Part shown: in pieces, positions 35,426 through 43,601 of the stretch | Layout: each line of letters starts with the position of its first letter | Position numbering within the stretch: the first letter of the stretch is position 1 | Source: Azospirillum oryzae | Lineage (GTDB): Bacteria > Pseudomonadota > Alphaproteobacteria > Azospirillales > Azospirillaceae | NCBI RefSeq assembly: GCF_008364795.1 | Contig: NZ_VTTM01000014.1 | Location: forward strand, 1 to 64,000 | Length of the DNA: 64,000 nt | Direction: 5' to 3' | The notes under the pieces: model-generated | Databases searched by the model: none | Told to the model about the DNA's origin: nothing | The model's input: the letters and a program-made list of their open reading frames with translations, nothing else | Program-made: the position numbers and the translations under genes

Positions 35426-37024
35426 ATGCCGGAAACGGTCCCGTCCGACCGCGTGACCGCGGTCGCCGCCGCCATGATGGTCTATCTGACCGACCGGCAG
35501 TTCGACGCCGAGAAGATCAACCGTTTCACCACGCTGTGCGAGGAGATCCGCCGCGATTTCGACCTCGACAGCCGTCTGGCGCTGGCCGAGCGGCTGGAGC
35601 GCGAGGCGCCGTCGAACGACAATGTCCGGCTGCGCTCGGTCCTGTTCCTGCTGACCGGCGATCTCTATCACTATGAACGCATTCTCCATTACCTGATCCT
35701 GGGCGGCGACAGCGCCGATCCGGCGGCCCTGCACTACACCCACTGGTGCATGTCGCGGCAGCTGTTCCTGGGCGTGGCCAGCGGTGACAAGCTGGCGAGC
35801 TTCGTCCCCTGCGACCAGTTTCGCTACTATACGGCGATGGTCCGCCAGATCGCGCGGCGCTGGGGCCTGACGCCGCCGCGGGCGGTCTTGCGCGACGGCC
35901 CGATCCGCCGTGTCGCGGTGGTGACCAACCAGTTCACCAACCAGGGGCATCAGCCGACCCGCGACTGCTTCGACTTCGCCGCCCGCATGCAGGACGAGTT
36001 CGGACTGGACGTCGCCATCATCAACGTCAACGGCCTGCCGGCACGGGTCGAGAGCGTCTTCATCCCGCCGATGATCGCGGAGGTCGCCGCCGATCTGGAG
36101 GGCGTGTACGCGCTGAGGATGTTCGGCCGGCAGGTCAAGGTCGCCTCCTTCACCCATCCCGCCTTCAGCCAGGACAAGCTGCGCGTCATCGTGGAGGCCA
36201 TCGACGGCTACGACCCGGACCTGATCGTGTCCTTCGGCGGGTCGAACATCGTCGCCGACCTGTTCGCCGACTCCGGCGCCCGGCCGGTGGTGGCGCTGCC
36301 CACCAGTTCCGGCATCACCCTGTCGCTGGCCCCCATCGTGCTTGGATTCGAAGAGCGCGACCACACCCTGTCGATTCCGGCGCTGTATCGCGGCCCCTTC
36401 GCCCGCCGTTTCCGTCCCTTCACCTTCGGCTACACCCTGCCGCCGTCCGACGGCGTGCGCGTGGACACCGGCTTTGCCGACGGCACGCCCCTGTTCGCGG
36501 TGGTCGGCACCCGCCTGGATCAGGAAGTGACGGGGGAGGTGCTGGGCCTGCTGGACGACATTCTGGACCATTGCCCCGACGCCGGTCTGGTGTTCGCCGG
36601 CGAGGTGCGGGACCTGCAGGCGCGCCTCGCGCCGCTGCGCAATGGGCAGCGCATGCGCTGCCTGGGCCATGTCCCCGACATCCGCGCGCTCTATGGCCTT
36701 TGCCGCGTCTTCCTCAACCCGCCGCGCCAGGGCGGCGGCGGCGGCGCGGCCTTCGCCCTGGCCGAAGGGGTGCCGGTGGTGACCTATGGCTGGGGTGACG
36801 GAGCGGTCGTCTCCGGTCCCGAATTCTGCGTGTCCGGCCGCGACGCCTTTCTGGAGCGTGCCGTGACGCTCGCCACCGACGCCGCCGCCCACGCTGCGGC
36901 CGGGGCCGCCGCGAAGGCGCGCTTCATCGAGATCGGCGACCGCAACCGATGCGTCGAACGGCTGCTTGCCTATGGCGAGGAGGCGCGGACCCTGCTGCGC
37001 GCCGAACATGCCGGAGCGAATTAA
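35426..37024 (+). CDS. GT-B-type glycosyltransferase, unassigned family
   Basis: 532 residues from MPETVPSDR with GAAAGG upstream. The first 150 residues are helical. A Rossmann-like start follows (IRRVAVVTNQFTNQGHQPTRDCFDFAARM), then LIVSFGGSNIVADLF. The C-terminal donor domain has VFAGEVRDLQARL, LGHVPDIRALYGLCRVFLNPPRQGGGGGAAFALAEGVPVV, which is the GT4-like nucleotide-sugar site. It is soluble. Position directly before pseI and the flagellin cluster suggests it adds a sugar to flagellin or to the glycan precursor. That role is inferred from context only. Confidence 0.75.
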   Translation: MPETVPSDRVTAVAAAMMVYLTDRQFDAEKINRFTTLCEEIRRDFDLDSRLALAERLEREAPSNDNVRLRSVLFLLTGDLYHYERILHYLILGGDSADPAALHYTHWCMSRQLFLGVASGDKLASFVPCDQFRYYTAMVRQIARRWGLTPPRAVLRDGPIRRVAVVTNQFTNQGHQPTRDCFDFAARMQDEFGLDVAIINVNGLPARVESVFIPPMIAEVAADLEGVYALRMFGRQVKVASFTHPAFSQDKLRVIVEAIDGYDPDLIVSFGGSNIVADLFADSGARPVVALPTSSGITLSLAPIVLGFEERDHTLSIPALYRGPFARRFRPFTFGYTLPPSDGVRVDTGFADGTPLFAVVGTRLDQEVTGEVLGLLDDILDHCPDAGLVFAGEVRDLQARLAPLRNGQRMRCLGHVPDIRALYGLCRVFLNPPRQGGGGGAAFALAEGVPVVTYGWGDGAVVSGPEFCVSGRDAFLERAVTLATDAAAHAAAGAAAKARFIEIGDRNRCVERLLAYGEEARTLLRAEHAGAN

Positions 37025-37148
37025 TCTTCCTTCACATTTTCGTGGAAGACTGATCCCCTCAGTCCCCAGACCATAAGCCGCAGGTCCCTTGGAAAGCCGC
37101 CCCTTGCCGAACGCCGTCCCCAGCCATCTCCCCCCAGGCCGTCCTGCC

Positions 37149-38207
37149 ATGTCCATCGCCGGCCGTCCGATCGGCTGCGGCCATCTGCCCTATCTGATCG
37201 CGGAGATGTCGGGGAACCACAACGGCGACCTGGGCCGTGCGCTGGCGCTGGTGGAGGCGGCGAAGGAGGCGGGGGCCGACGCGGTCAAGCTGCAGACCTA
37301 CACCGCCGACACCATCACCATCGCCCATGACGGTCCCGGCTTCCGGCTGGAGGGCGGGCTGTGGGGCGGACGCACCCTGCACGACCTCTACCGCGAGGCG
37401 CACACGCCCTGGGAGTGGCATGCCCCGCTGTTCGAGCGGGCGCGGGCGCTGGGTCTGACCATCTTCAGTTCCCCCTTCGACGAGACCGCCATCGAACTGC
37501 TGGAGGAACTCGACGCCCCGGCCTTCAAGATCGCGTCCTTCGAACTGATCGATCTGCCGCTGATCCGCCGCGCCGCCCGCTCCGGCAAGCCGCTGATCAT
37601 CTCCACCGGCCTCGCCACGCTGGGCGAGATCGAGGAGGCGGTGGCGGCGGCCGGCGACGTGCCGCTGGCCCTGCTGCATTGCGTCAGCGGCTATCCCACC
37701 CCGCCGGAGGATTGCAACCTCCGCACCATCCCTCATCTGGCCCAAAGCTTCGATGGCGTCACCGCCGGCCTGTCCGACCACAGCCAGGGCATTGCCGTGC
37801 CGGTCGCCGCCGCGGCGATGGGCGCCACCATCATCGAGAAGCACTTCACCCTGTCGCGCGCCGACGGCGGGGTCGACAGCGCCTTTTCCCTGGAGCCGGC
37901 CGAGTTCAAGGCGATGGCCGACGCCGTGCGCACGGCGACCGCCGCCATGGGGCGGGTCGACTATACGGTGAAGCCCAGCGAGGCCGGCGGACGCGACTAC
38001 CGACGTTCCCTCTATGTCGTCACCGACCTGGAGGCGGGGGAGCCGCTGACCGCCGCCAACGTCCGCTCCATCCGGCCGGGATTCGGGATGGCGCCCAAGC
38101 ATCTGCCGGACGTGCTCGGCCGCCGCGCCGCCCGCCGCCTGAACCGGGGAGAGCCGCTGTCCTGGGACATGCTGGCACCGCCGACGCAGGAGGGCTCGCA
38201 TGGATAG
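37149..38207 (+). CDS. pseI: Pseudaminic acid synthase
   Basis: 352 residues from MSIAGRPIG. An upstream in-frame TTG is rejected because the added 20 residues are Pro-rich and family members start here. The sialic-acid-synthase barrel shows IAEMSGNHNGDLGRAL, DAVKLQTYTADTITI, the PseI-type GLWGGRTLHDLYREAHTPWEWH, FSSPFDETA and EKHFTLSR. A C-terminal antifreeze/SAF-like domain follows (RRSLYVVTDLEAGEPLT). PseI condenses a 2,4-diacetamido-hexose with phosphoenolpyruvate to give pseudaminic acid. Other pse genes (B, C, F, G, H) are not in the window. The stop overlaps the SpsF-like gene by eight bases. Confidence 0.88.
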   Translation: MSIAGRPIGCGHLPYLIAEMSGNHNGDLGRALALVEAAKEAGADAVKLQTYTADTITIAHDGPGFRLEGGLWGGRTLHDLYREAHTPWEWHAPLFERARALGLTIFSSPFDETAIELLEELDAPAFKIASFELIDLPLIRRAARSGKPLIISTGLATLGEIEEAVAAAGDVPLALLHCVSGYPTPPEDCNLRTIPHLAQSFDGVTAGLSDHSQGIAVPVAAAAMGATIIEKHFTLSRADGGVDSAFSLEPAEFKAMADAVRTATAAMGRVDYTVKPSEAGGRDYRRSLYVVTDLEAGEPLTAANVRSIRPGFGMAPKHLPDVLGRRAARRLNRGEPLSWDMLAPPTQEGSHG

Positions 38208-38946
38208 GCCGCGCGTCGTCGCGATCTCGCAAGCCCGGATGACCTCCACCCGGCTGCCGGGCAAGGTGCTGATGCCGGCCGCCGGCCGGCCTCTGCTGGC
38301 CCACCATCTGGAACGGCTTTCCCGCACGCCAGGGCTGGATGCGGTGGTTCTGGCGACGACGGTGAACGCCACCGACGACCCGGTGGTGGAGTGCGCGCAG
38401 GGTCTCGGAGTCGCCGTCTTCCGAGGCGACGAGCAGGACGTGCTGGGCCGCTTCGCCGGTGCCGCGGCGCTGGCCGGCGCCGATCTGGTGGTGCGCGTCA
38501 CCGCCGACTGTCCGCTGATCGACCCGGTGCTGGTCGGCCGCCTGATCGCCGCCTTCCGGGAAGGCCAGCCGCTGGATTACCTGTCGATCGACAGCACCCG
38601 CTATCCGCGCGGCCTGGATGCCGAGATCTTCCCGCGCCGCCTGCTGGACGAGGCGGCGGCCAACGCCGCCGACCCGGCTGAACGGGAGCATGTCACCCCC
38701 TACATCTACCGCCGGCCCGACCGCTTCCGGTTGGGGACCGCGCTGGTGCCCGACGTGCCGGTGGAGCCTGCGGATCAGCGCTGGTGCGTGGACGAGCCCG
38801 CCGACTATGAACTGGTGCGCCGTCTGCTGGAGGCGTTGGTCCCGTCCAACCCAGGATTCGGCTGGCAGGATTGTTGCAAAACTCTTCGCGACCACCCCGA
38901 TTGGGTGGACATCAACCGTTCGGTCCGGCAAAAGACGCCGCACTGA
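38200..38946 (+). CDS. SpsF-like cytidylyltransferase-family protein
   Basis: 248 residues. The nucleotide-binding start is VVAISQARMTSTRLPGKVLMPAAGRPLLAHHL, followed by RVTADCPLIDPVLVG and a C-terminal RWCVDEPADYELVRRLLE. These are typical of COG1861/SpsF proteins, relatives of CMP-sugar synthetases. It may activate the nonulosonic acid made by PseI as the CMP-sugar, taking the place of PseF, or act on another sugar. The eight-base overlap with pseI implies translational coupling. The RPGR-like PseF signature is absent, so PseF itself is not claimed. Confidence 0.82.
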   Translation: MDRPRVVAISQARMTSTRLPGKVLMPAAGRPLLAHHLERLSRTPGLDAVVLATTVNATDDPVVECAQGLGVAVFRGDEQDVLGRFAGAAALAGADLVVRVTADCPLIDPVLVGRLIAAFREGQPLDYLSIDSTRYPRGLDAEIFPRRLLDEAAANAADPAEREHVTPYIYRRPDRFRLGTALVPDVPVEPADQRWCVDEPADYELVRRLLEALVPSNPGFGWQDCCKTLRDHPDWVDINRSVRQKTPH

Positions 38947-38978
38947 TCCGGTCCCGGTTCGACCAAGGAGAAAAGCTT

Positions 38979-39212
38979 ATGGATCGCAATGAATTCCTTC
39001 TCGCTCTTGACGAGATGCTCGAACTGGATCCCGGCACGCTGACCGGCGACGAGACCCTGGAATCGCTGGAGGCCTGGGATTCGCTGGCAGTCATCAGCTT
39101 CATCGCGCTGGTGGACGAGAAGACCGGCGTGGTGGTCGAAGGCGAGAAGCTGGCCAAGGCGAAGACGGTCGCCGACCTGCTGGCCCTGGCGGGTGCCCCG
39201 GTCGCGGCCTGA
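38979..39212 (+). CDS. Acyl carrier protein (first of two)
   Basis: 77 residues with AAGGAG upstream of the ATG. The fold is acidic and helical, and the phosphopantetheine attachment site is EAWDSLAVISF with Ser35. It resembles the discrete ACPs of flagellin-glycosylation and O-antigen loci more than the fatty-acid AcpP, which has GADSLDTVEL. It sits 32 bp after the SpsF-like gene and three bases before the hydrolase gene. It probably carries a short acyl intermediate for the ligase, KAS III and reductase encoded downstream. Confidence 0.87.
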   Translation: MDRNEFLLALDEMLELDPGTLTGDETLESLEAWDSLAVISFIALVDEKTGVVVEGEKLAKAKTVADLLALAGAPVAA

Positions 39213-39215
39213 GCG

Positions 39216-40106
39216 GTGCCGTTTCCCGTTTCCCGGCCTGTCTCCGCCCGGCCCGTCTCCGAAGGCAGCCGCCTGCGCGCCGGTGTCGCCACCGTCGCCG
39301 GCGGCCCTGCCGCCTACCTGTCGGTCGGCAGCGGCGGCGTGCCCGTCCTGCTTCTGCATGGCTTCGCCGGCGACCGCCTGACCTGGCAGTTCAACCTGTC
39401 GGCCCTGTCGGCCCGGCGGCGTGCCATCGCCGTCGATCTGCCGGGCCATGGCGGATCGACGCCGGATGTCGGCAGCGGCCGGGTCGCCGATTTCGCTCCT
39501 TGGCTGGTCGAGTTCCTCGACGGGCTGGAACTGCCGCGCGTGCATCTGGTCGGCCATTCGATGGGCGGCTATGTCGCGCGCGAACTGGCCTGGCTGGCGC
39601 CCGACCGGGTGGCGAGCCTGACCCTGCTGTCCAGCGCCGGGCTCGGCACTCCATTCGACCTGGATTTCCTGCGCCGGGCCATCGCGCCCGCCGACGTTGC
39701 GGAGGGGCGCGCCTGCGCCGAACGGCTGTTCGCCGGTCCGTCGCCGCTGATCCCCCGCTTCGGCGAGGTGCTGCACGCCCAGGGCGCCGACCCGGTTCGC
39801 CGCGCCGCGCTGGAACGCATCATCGAGGTGTCCTTCGCCGCCCATGCCGATGGCGGCGGACCGCCGGTGGACTGGAGCGCCTATCCGATGCCGGTCCAGG
39901 TACTGTGGGGCCGCGAGGATCGCATCATCCCGCTGCCGCCCGCCAACCGGCTGCCGCCGGACGCTCCGTTCCGGGTCTTCGACAATGCCGGCCATCTGCC
40001 GCACATCGAGACCGCCAGCCCGGTGACCGCCGCCATCCGGAGCTTCCTGGACGGCTGCGACGACGGCCAATCCGGGCACCCATCTGCCGAGCCGACCAGA
40101 CCATGA
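39216..40106 (+). CDS. Alpha/beta hydrolase
   Basis: 296 residues with a GTG start three bases after the ACP stop. LLLHGFAGDRLTW is the oxyanion-hole region and VGHSMGGY the nucleophile elbow with Ser115. The acid is likely in VLWGREDRIIP and the histidine in AGHLPHIE. The first 25 residues are unlike the family, so an internal start is possible. The fold resembles that of thioesterases and acyltransferases. In an operon with two ACPs it may release or transfer an acyl group from a carrier. It is coupled to the next gene by an ATGA overlap. Confidence 0.85.
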   Translation: MPFPVSRPVSARPVSEGSRLRAGVATVAGGPAAYLSVGSGGVPVLLLHGFAGDRLTWQFNLSALSARRRAIAVDLPGHGGSTPDVGSGRVADFAPWLVEFLDGLELPRVHLVGHSMGGYVARELAWLAPDRVASLTLLSSAGLGTPFDLDFLRRAIAPADVAEGRACAERLFAGPSPLIPRFGEVLHAQGADPVRRAALERIIEVSFAAHADGGGPPVDWSAYPMPVQVLWGREDRIIPLPPANRLPPDAPFRVFDNAGHLPHIETASPVTAAIRSFLDGCDDGQSGHPSAEPTRP

Positions 40107-40351
40107 CCGACAGCATCTTCGCCCTGATCGCCGAGGAACTCGGCCGCATCGCCGCCGACAAGGGGGAGGTGCTGCCGCCCCTGACGGCGGACAGCCGTTT
40201 TCTCGACGGCGATCTGCCGATAGACTCCCTCGACCTCGCCACGCTGCTGGTGGTGCTGGAACAGCGCACCGGACAGGATCCCTTCCGCGAAGGCTTCCGG
40301 CAGTTCACCACCGTCGGCGAACTGGCGGCGCTCTACACCGTTCCCGCATGA
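40103..40351 (+). CDS. Acyl carrier protein (second of two)
   Basis: 82 residues. The phosphopantetheine site is LPIDSLDLATLLV with Ser42. The sequence is clearly different from the first ACP of this operon, so the two probably serve different partners. The ATG overlaps the hydrolase stop (ATGA), and its own stop overlaps the start of the AMP-ligase gene in the same way. That places it in a chain of coupled genes and makes the ligase its likely loading enzyme. Confidence 0.85.
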   Translation: MTDSIFALIAEELGRIAADKGEVLPPLTADSRFLDGDLPIDSLDLATLLVVLEQRTGQDPFREGFRQFTTVGELAALYTVPA

Positions 40352-41538
40352 CCGGGCGCCGCCCAGACTGGATCCATCCCGCCTTCCGCCTGATCGAAGG
40401 GGAGGAGGTCTTCGGCTGGGCAGACCTTGCCGCGTTGCCGATGCCGGCAGGGGGTGTCGTGCAAGCCGACCGGCCGTCGCGCGTGCTGGCGGCGCTGGCC
40501 GCCGCGGAGACTGTGGGGCAGGGGCTTCTGCTGGCCCGTGGCGGTGCGGAGTCCGGGGGCTGGCAATCCGGGCCGGGCTTCTCCGTCACGCTGGAAAGCT
40601 CCGGCACCACCGGCACCCCCAAGCGCCTGCGCCATGATTTCGCCCGCCTGCGCGGGCGGCTGCGCGGCGTGGCGGAGGAGGGCGCACGCTGGCTGCTGAC
40701 CTATGATCCGGGCGCCTTCGCCGGCCTTCAGGTGATGCTGACCGCCGCCGCGGCCGGGGCGCTGCTGGTCGCCGTGCCCAATCGGGGCGCCGGGACCATC
40801 GCCGCGCTGGCGCAAGCGGCGCGGCGCCATGCCGTGACCCATGTCAGCGGCACACCCAGCTTCTGGCGCGCCTTCCTGATGGCGTTGGGCGGACCGGAAA
40901 CGGCGCTCGACCTGCCGCTGGCCGCGGTGACGCTGGGGGGCGAGGCCGCCGACCAGCCGCTTCTCGACCGGCTGGCAAAGCGGTTTCCCCATGCCCGGCT
41001 GCGCCACATCTACGCCTCGACCGAGGCGGGAGCGCTGTTCGCCGTCGCCGATGGTCGGGCCGGCTTTCCGGCGGCCTGGCTGGACGCGGCGCCGGACGGG
41101 CTGGAAATGCGCATCGCCGACGGGGTGCTGGAAGTGCGCAGCCCGCGCGCGGCACCGGGGGCGGTCGATGCCGACGGCTGGCTGTCCACCGGCGACCTCG
41201 TGGAACGCCGGGGCGACCGGGTGCTGTTCGCCGGCCGGCTCGACGGGCTGGTCAATGTCGGGGGGGTGAAGGTCTCGCCGGAGGTGGTGGAGCGGCGCCT
41301 GCTGGCGGTCGACGGGGTGGCGGATGCCGCGGTCGTCGCGGTGACGAGCCCGATCACCGGCCATCTCCTGACCGCCACCATCGTTCCGGTCCCAGGCGCC
41401 GATGACCCCGCCCTTCGCGTCGCCCTGCGCGCCGCTACCGCCGACCTGCCGCCCGCAGCCCGTCCGCGCGCCCTAACCTTCGCCGACCATATCCCGCTGA
41501 GCGCAGCGGGCAAGAAGAGCCGAAAGGGAGCCCCATGA
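40348..41538 (+). CDS. Short AMP-forming acyl ligase (ANL family)
   Basis: 396 residues, about 100-150 shorter than typical members. The missing part is N-terminal. The adenylation loop is ESSGTTGTPKRLRH. IYASTEAGALF, GWLSTGDLVERRGDRV and FAGRLDGLVNVGGVKVSPEVVE follow, and the C-terminal PLSAAGKKSRK probably holds the catalytic lysine. It should activate a carboxylic acid and load it on one of the neighbouring ACPs, as KAS-linked ligases do in flagellin-glycan islands. ATGA overlaps on both sides tie it to ACP and reductase. Confidence 0.83.
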   Translation: MTGRRPDWIHPAFRLIEGEEVFGWADLAALPMPAGGVVQADRPSRVLAALAAAETVGQGLLLARGGAESGGWQSGPGFSVTLESSGTTGTPKRLRHDFARLRGRLRGVAEEGARWLLTYDPGAFAGLQVMLTAAAAGALLVAVPNRGAGTIAALAQAARRHAVTHVSGTPSFWRAFLMALGGPETALDLPLAAVTLGGEAADQPLLDRLAKRFPHARLRHIYASTEAGALFAVADGRAGFPAAWLDAAPDGLEMRIADGVLEVRSPRAAPGAVDADGWLSTGDLVERRGDRVLFAGRLDGLVNVGGVKVSPEVVERRLLAVDGVADAAVVAVTSPITGHLLTATIVPVPGADDPALRVALRAATADLPPAARPRALTFADHIPLSAAGKKSRKGAP

Positions 41539-42290
41539 CCGCGTCCGCCGAGCCGAAACGTCACGTCATCGTCACTGGCGGCAGCCGCGGCCTCGGCCTT
41601 GCGCTGGTGGAGGCGCTGCTTGCCGACGGCTATCGGGTCTCCACCTGCAGCCGTTCTCCCTCCGAAGCGCTGGAACGGCTGGCCGGTCCCGAACTGTTCT
41701 GGCACCCCTGCCGCATCGGCGACGGCGACGAGGTGCGCGCCTTCTTCGATGCCGTCATCGCCTGGGGCGGCGAGGCGCCGCTGTGGGGACTGGTCAACAA
41801 TGCGGGGATCGCCCGCGAAGGCGTGCTGGCGACCTTCCCGGAGGTGGATGCCGAAGCGGTGATCCAGACCAACCTGACCGGCGCCCTCCAGGCCGCCCGC
41901 GCCTTCCTGCGGGCCAAGCTGACGGCGCGCGGGGCTGGCGCCCGCGGTGGACGCATCGTCAACATCTCCTCGATCATCGGCCAGCGCGGCTATGTCGGGC
42001 TCGCCGCCTATTCGGCGTCGAAGGCCGGGCTGGATGGCCTGACGCGGGCGCTGGCGCGCGAGGTCGGGCGGCGGGCGATCACCGTGAACTCGGTGGCGCC
42101 GGGCTATCTCGACACAGAGATGTCGGGCACCCTGTCGGACGGGCAGCGCGACCAGATCGTCCGCCGCACGCCGTTGGGGCGGCTCGGCACCGCGGCGGAC
42201 GTCGTGCCGCTGGTCCGTTTCCTGCTCGGCGACGGTGGTGGCTTCATCACGGGTCAGACCCTTACGGTGGACGGCGGCATAACCTGTTGA
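41535..42290 (+). CDS. SDR-family 3-oxoacyl reductase-like enzyme (FabG-like)
   Basis: 251 residues. The NAD(P)-binding TGGSRGLG is at residues 14-21. NNAG follows at 88-91, the catalytic serine is in ISSIIG, and Tyr159 and Lys163 lie in YSASK. PGYLDTEMS and GQTLTVDGG are typical of FabG-like reductases. Next to ACP, ligase and KAS III genes it most likely reduces a 3-oxoacyl-ACP to the 3-hydroxyacyl form. An oxidoreductase acting on a sugar is the alternative. The start overlaps the ligase stop (ATGA). Confidence 0.87.
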   Translation: MTASAEPKRHVIVTGGSRGLGLALVEALLADGYRVSTCSRSPSEALERLAGPELFWHPCRIGDGDEVRAFFDAVIAWGGEAPLWGLVNNAGIAREGVLATFPEVDAEAVIQTNLTGALQAARAFLRAKLTARGAGARGGRIVNISSIIGQRGYVGLAAYSASKAGLDGLTRALAREVGRRAITVNSVAPGYLDTEMSGTLSDGQRDQIVRRTPLGRLGTAADVVPLVRFLLGDGGGFITGQTLTVDGGITC

Positions 42291-42342
42291 CGCCCACAAG
42301 CAAAGCCATTGGGAAATCCGTAAGGGAACAGGGGAGGCGGAG

Positions 42343-43401
42343 ATGGTCGCCAGCCGGATCGACGGGGTGGGCGTGCGCGGCGTCGTCGGCTGCGTGCCGG
42401 AAGGACGCGAGACGGTCGGGGATCTCGCCCGCCGCTTCGGCGAGGACGCGGCCCGCAAGATCGCCGCCGCCACCGGGATCGAGGAACGGCGGATCGTCGC
42501 TCCCGGTCAATGCACCAGCGACCTTGCGGAGGCCGCCGCCCGCCGTCTGCTCGACGGGCTGGGCTGGGAGCCGGGTAGCCTCGACCTGCTGGTCCTGGTG
42601 ACCCAGACCCACGACCAGACGCTGCCGGGCACCGCTTCGCTCCTGCACCGGCGGCTCGGGCTGCGCAAGGGGGCGGCGGTGCTCGACATCACCCACGGCT
42701 GCTCCGGCTTCGTCTATGGGCTGTGGGCGGCGGCGGGGCTGCTGAAGGCGGCCGGACGGCGGGCGCTGCTGCTGGTCGGCGACACCACCTCGCAGCTGAT
42801 CGATCCGGAGGATCGCGCCGTGGCGCCGCTGTTCGGCGATGGCGCCGCCGCGGTCGCCCTCGAACTGGACGACTCAGCTGATCCGATGGCCTTCGACTTG
42901 GGCAGCGATGGCACCGGTGCGCCCTATCTGGCGGCGGACGGCGGCGCGATGCGCCATCCCGACCGGCCGCCGCGGCTATTCATGGACGGAACCCAGGTCT
43001 TCGCCTTCACCCTGCGCGAAGTGCCGGGCAGCGTCCGCGCCGTGCTGGAGTGTGCCAACTGGACCACGGACATGGTCGACCATCTCGTCCTGCACCAGGC
43101 CAACGCCCAGATGATCCGCCATCTTGGTCAGAAATTGGGGGTTTCCGCCGATCGAACCGTCGTCGCCCTGCGGGAGGTCGGCAATACCAGCTCCGCCTCC
43201 ATCCCGCTGGCATTGACGGGTTCGCTGGCGGAACCGCTAGCCTCGGGCTGCCGCCGGTTGCTGCTGTCGGGCTTCGGCGTCGGCTGGTCCTGGGGCAGCG
43301 CGGCGCTCGCCGTCGGACCGCTGGCGGTGTGCGAAACGGTTGTCCTGCCCGGCAGGAAATACCCGGCAGAATCTGCCGCCCCGGCAACCCCTGCCCCTTA
43401 A
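42343..43401 (+). CDS. 3-oxoacyl-ACP synthase III-like ketosynthase
   Basis: 352 residues. The KAS III triad is complete: Cys120 in DITHGCSGF, His251 in LHQANAQMI and Asn281 in GNTSSASIP. FGDGAAAVALE is also typical. It should condense an acyl-CoA primer with a malonyl-ACP, giving a short 3-oxoacyl-ACP for the reductase encoded just upstream. Similar ketosynthases occur in flagellin glycan islands of pseudomonads, where they build a hydroxybutyryl group on the sugar. The last 20 codons overlap the first palindrome of the flagellin control region, and the C-terminal tail is Pro/Ala-rich and beyond the usual family end. Confidence 0.87.
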   Translation: MVASRIDGVGVRGVVGCVPEGRETVGDLARRFGEDAARKIAAATGIEERRIVAPGQCTSDLAEAAARRLLDGLGWEPGSLDLLVLVTQTHDQTLPGTASLLHRRLGLRKGAAVLDITHGCSGFVYGLWAAAGLLKAAGRRALLLVGDTTSQLIDPEDRAVAPLFGDGAAAVALELDDSADPMAFDLGSDGTGAPYLAADGGAMRHPDRPPRLFMDGTQVFAFTLREVPGSVRAVLECANWTTDMVDHLVLHQANAQMIRHLGQKLGVSADRTVVALREVGNTSSASIPLALTGSLAEPLASGCRRLLLSGFGVGWSWGSAALAVGPLAVCETVVLPGRKYPAESAAPATPAP

Positions 43402-43490
43402 CCGGCAGAATTTGCCGGCAGGTGGGCAAAATTTGCCGGGTGCGTTCCTGCCCACCGGCACGGATTACCAAGGAAACCCGGCAAATTTGA
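43363..43490 (+). repeat. Array of palindromic CGGCA-AAT-TGCCG sites upstream of flagellin
   Basis: Three palindromes and one half-matching site share the core GGCA(G/A)AAT(T/C)TGCC. They lie at 43364-43378 (CGGCAGAATCTGCCG), 43402-43418 (CCGGCAGAATTTGCCGG), 43425-43437 (GGCAAAATTTGCC) and 43480-43489 (GGCAAATTTG). They lie just upstream of a sigma-54 promoter, the last ending 3 bp before it. They resemble, from memory, the ftr enhancer elements bound by FlbD in Caulobacter, so they are probably binding sites for an FlbD-type sigma-54 activator. The first site lies inside the ketosynthase coding sequence. Confidence 0.7.
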
Positions 43491-43492
43491 AC

Positions 43493-43507
43493 TGGCCCGC
43501 TTCTTGC
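43493..43507 (+). promoter_or_regulatory. Sigma-54 (RpoN) promoter of the flagellin gene
   Basis: TGGCCCGCTTCTTGC matches the -24/-12 consensus TGGCAC-N5-TTGC except at one position, and GG and GC have the required 10-base separation. It lies 95 bp before the flagellin ATG, which leaves an untranslated leader of roughly 80 bases with AAAGGAG at its end. Sigma-54 control is usual for late flagellar genes in many alphaproteobacteria. Confidence 0.8.
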
Positions 43508-43601
43508 CTACCACTTTGGCGGGGGAATTAGTCCCCTTCCGGGCCAAGCGTTCCGAAAGCGGTGCGCGTCCGGACATTGATCCTCCAAAGGAGTGGCTAT
43601 C

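Noticed and set aside
38200..38946. Calling the SpsF-like gene pseF
   Set aside because: The N-terminus reads ISQARMTSTRLPGK as in SpsF. The PARGGSKR-type signature of CMP-nonulosonate synthetases is absent.
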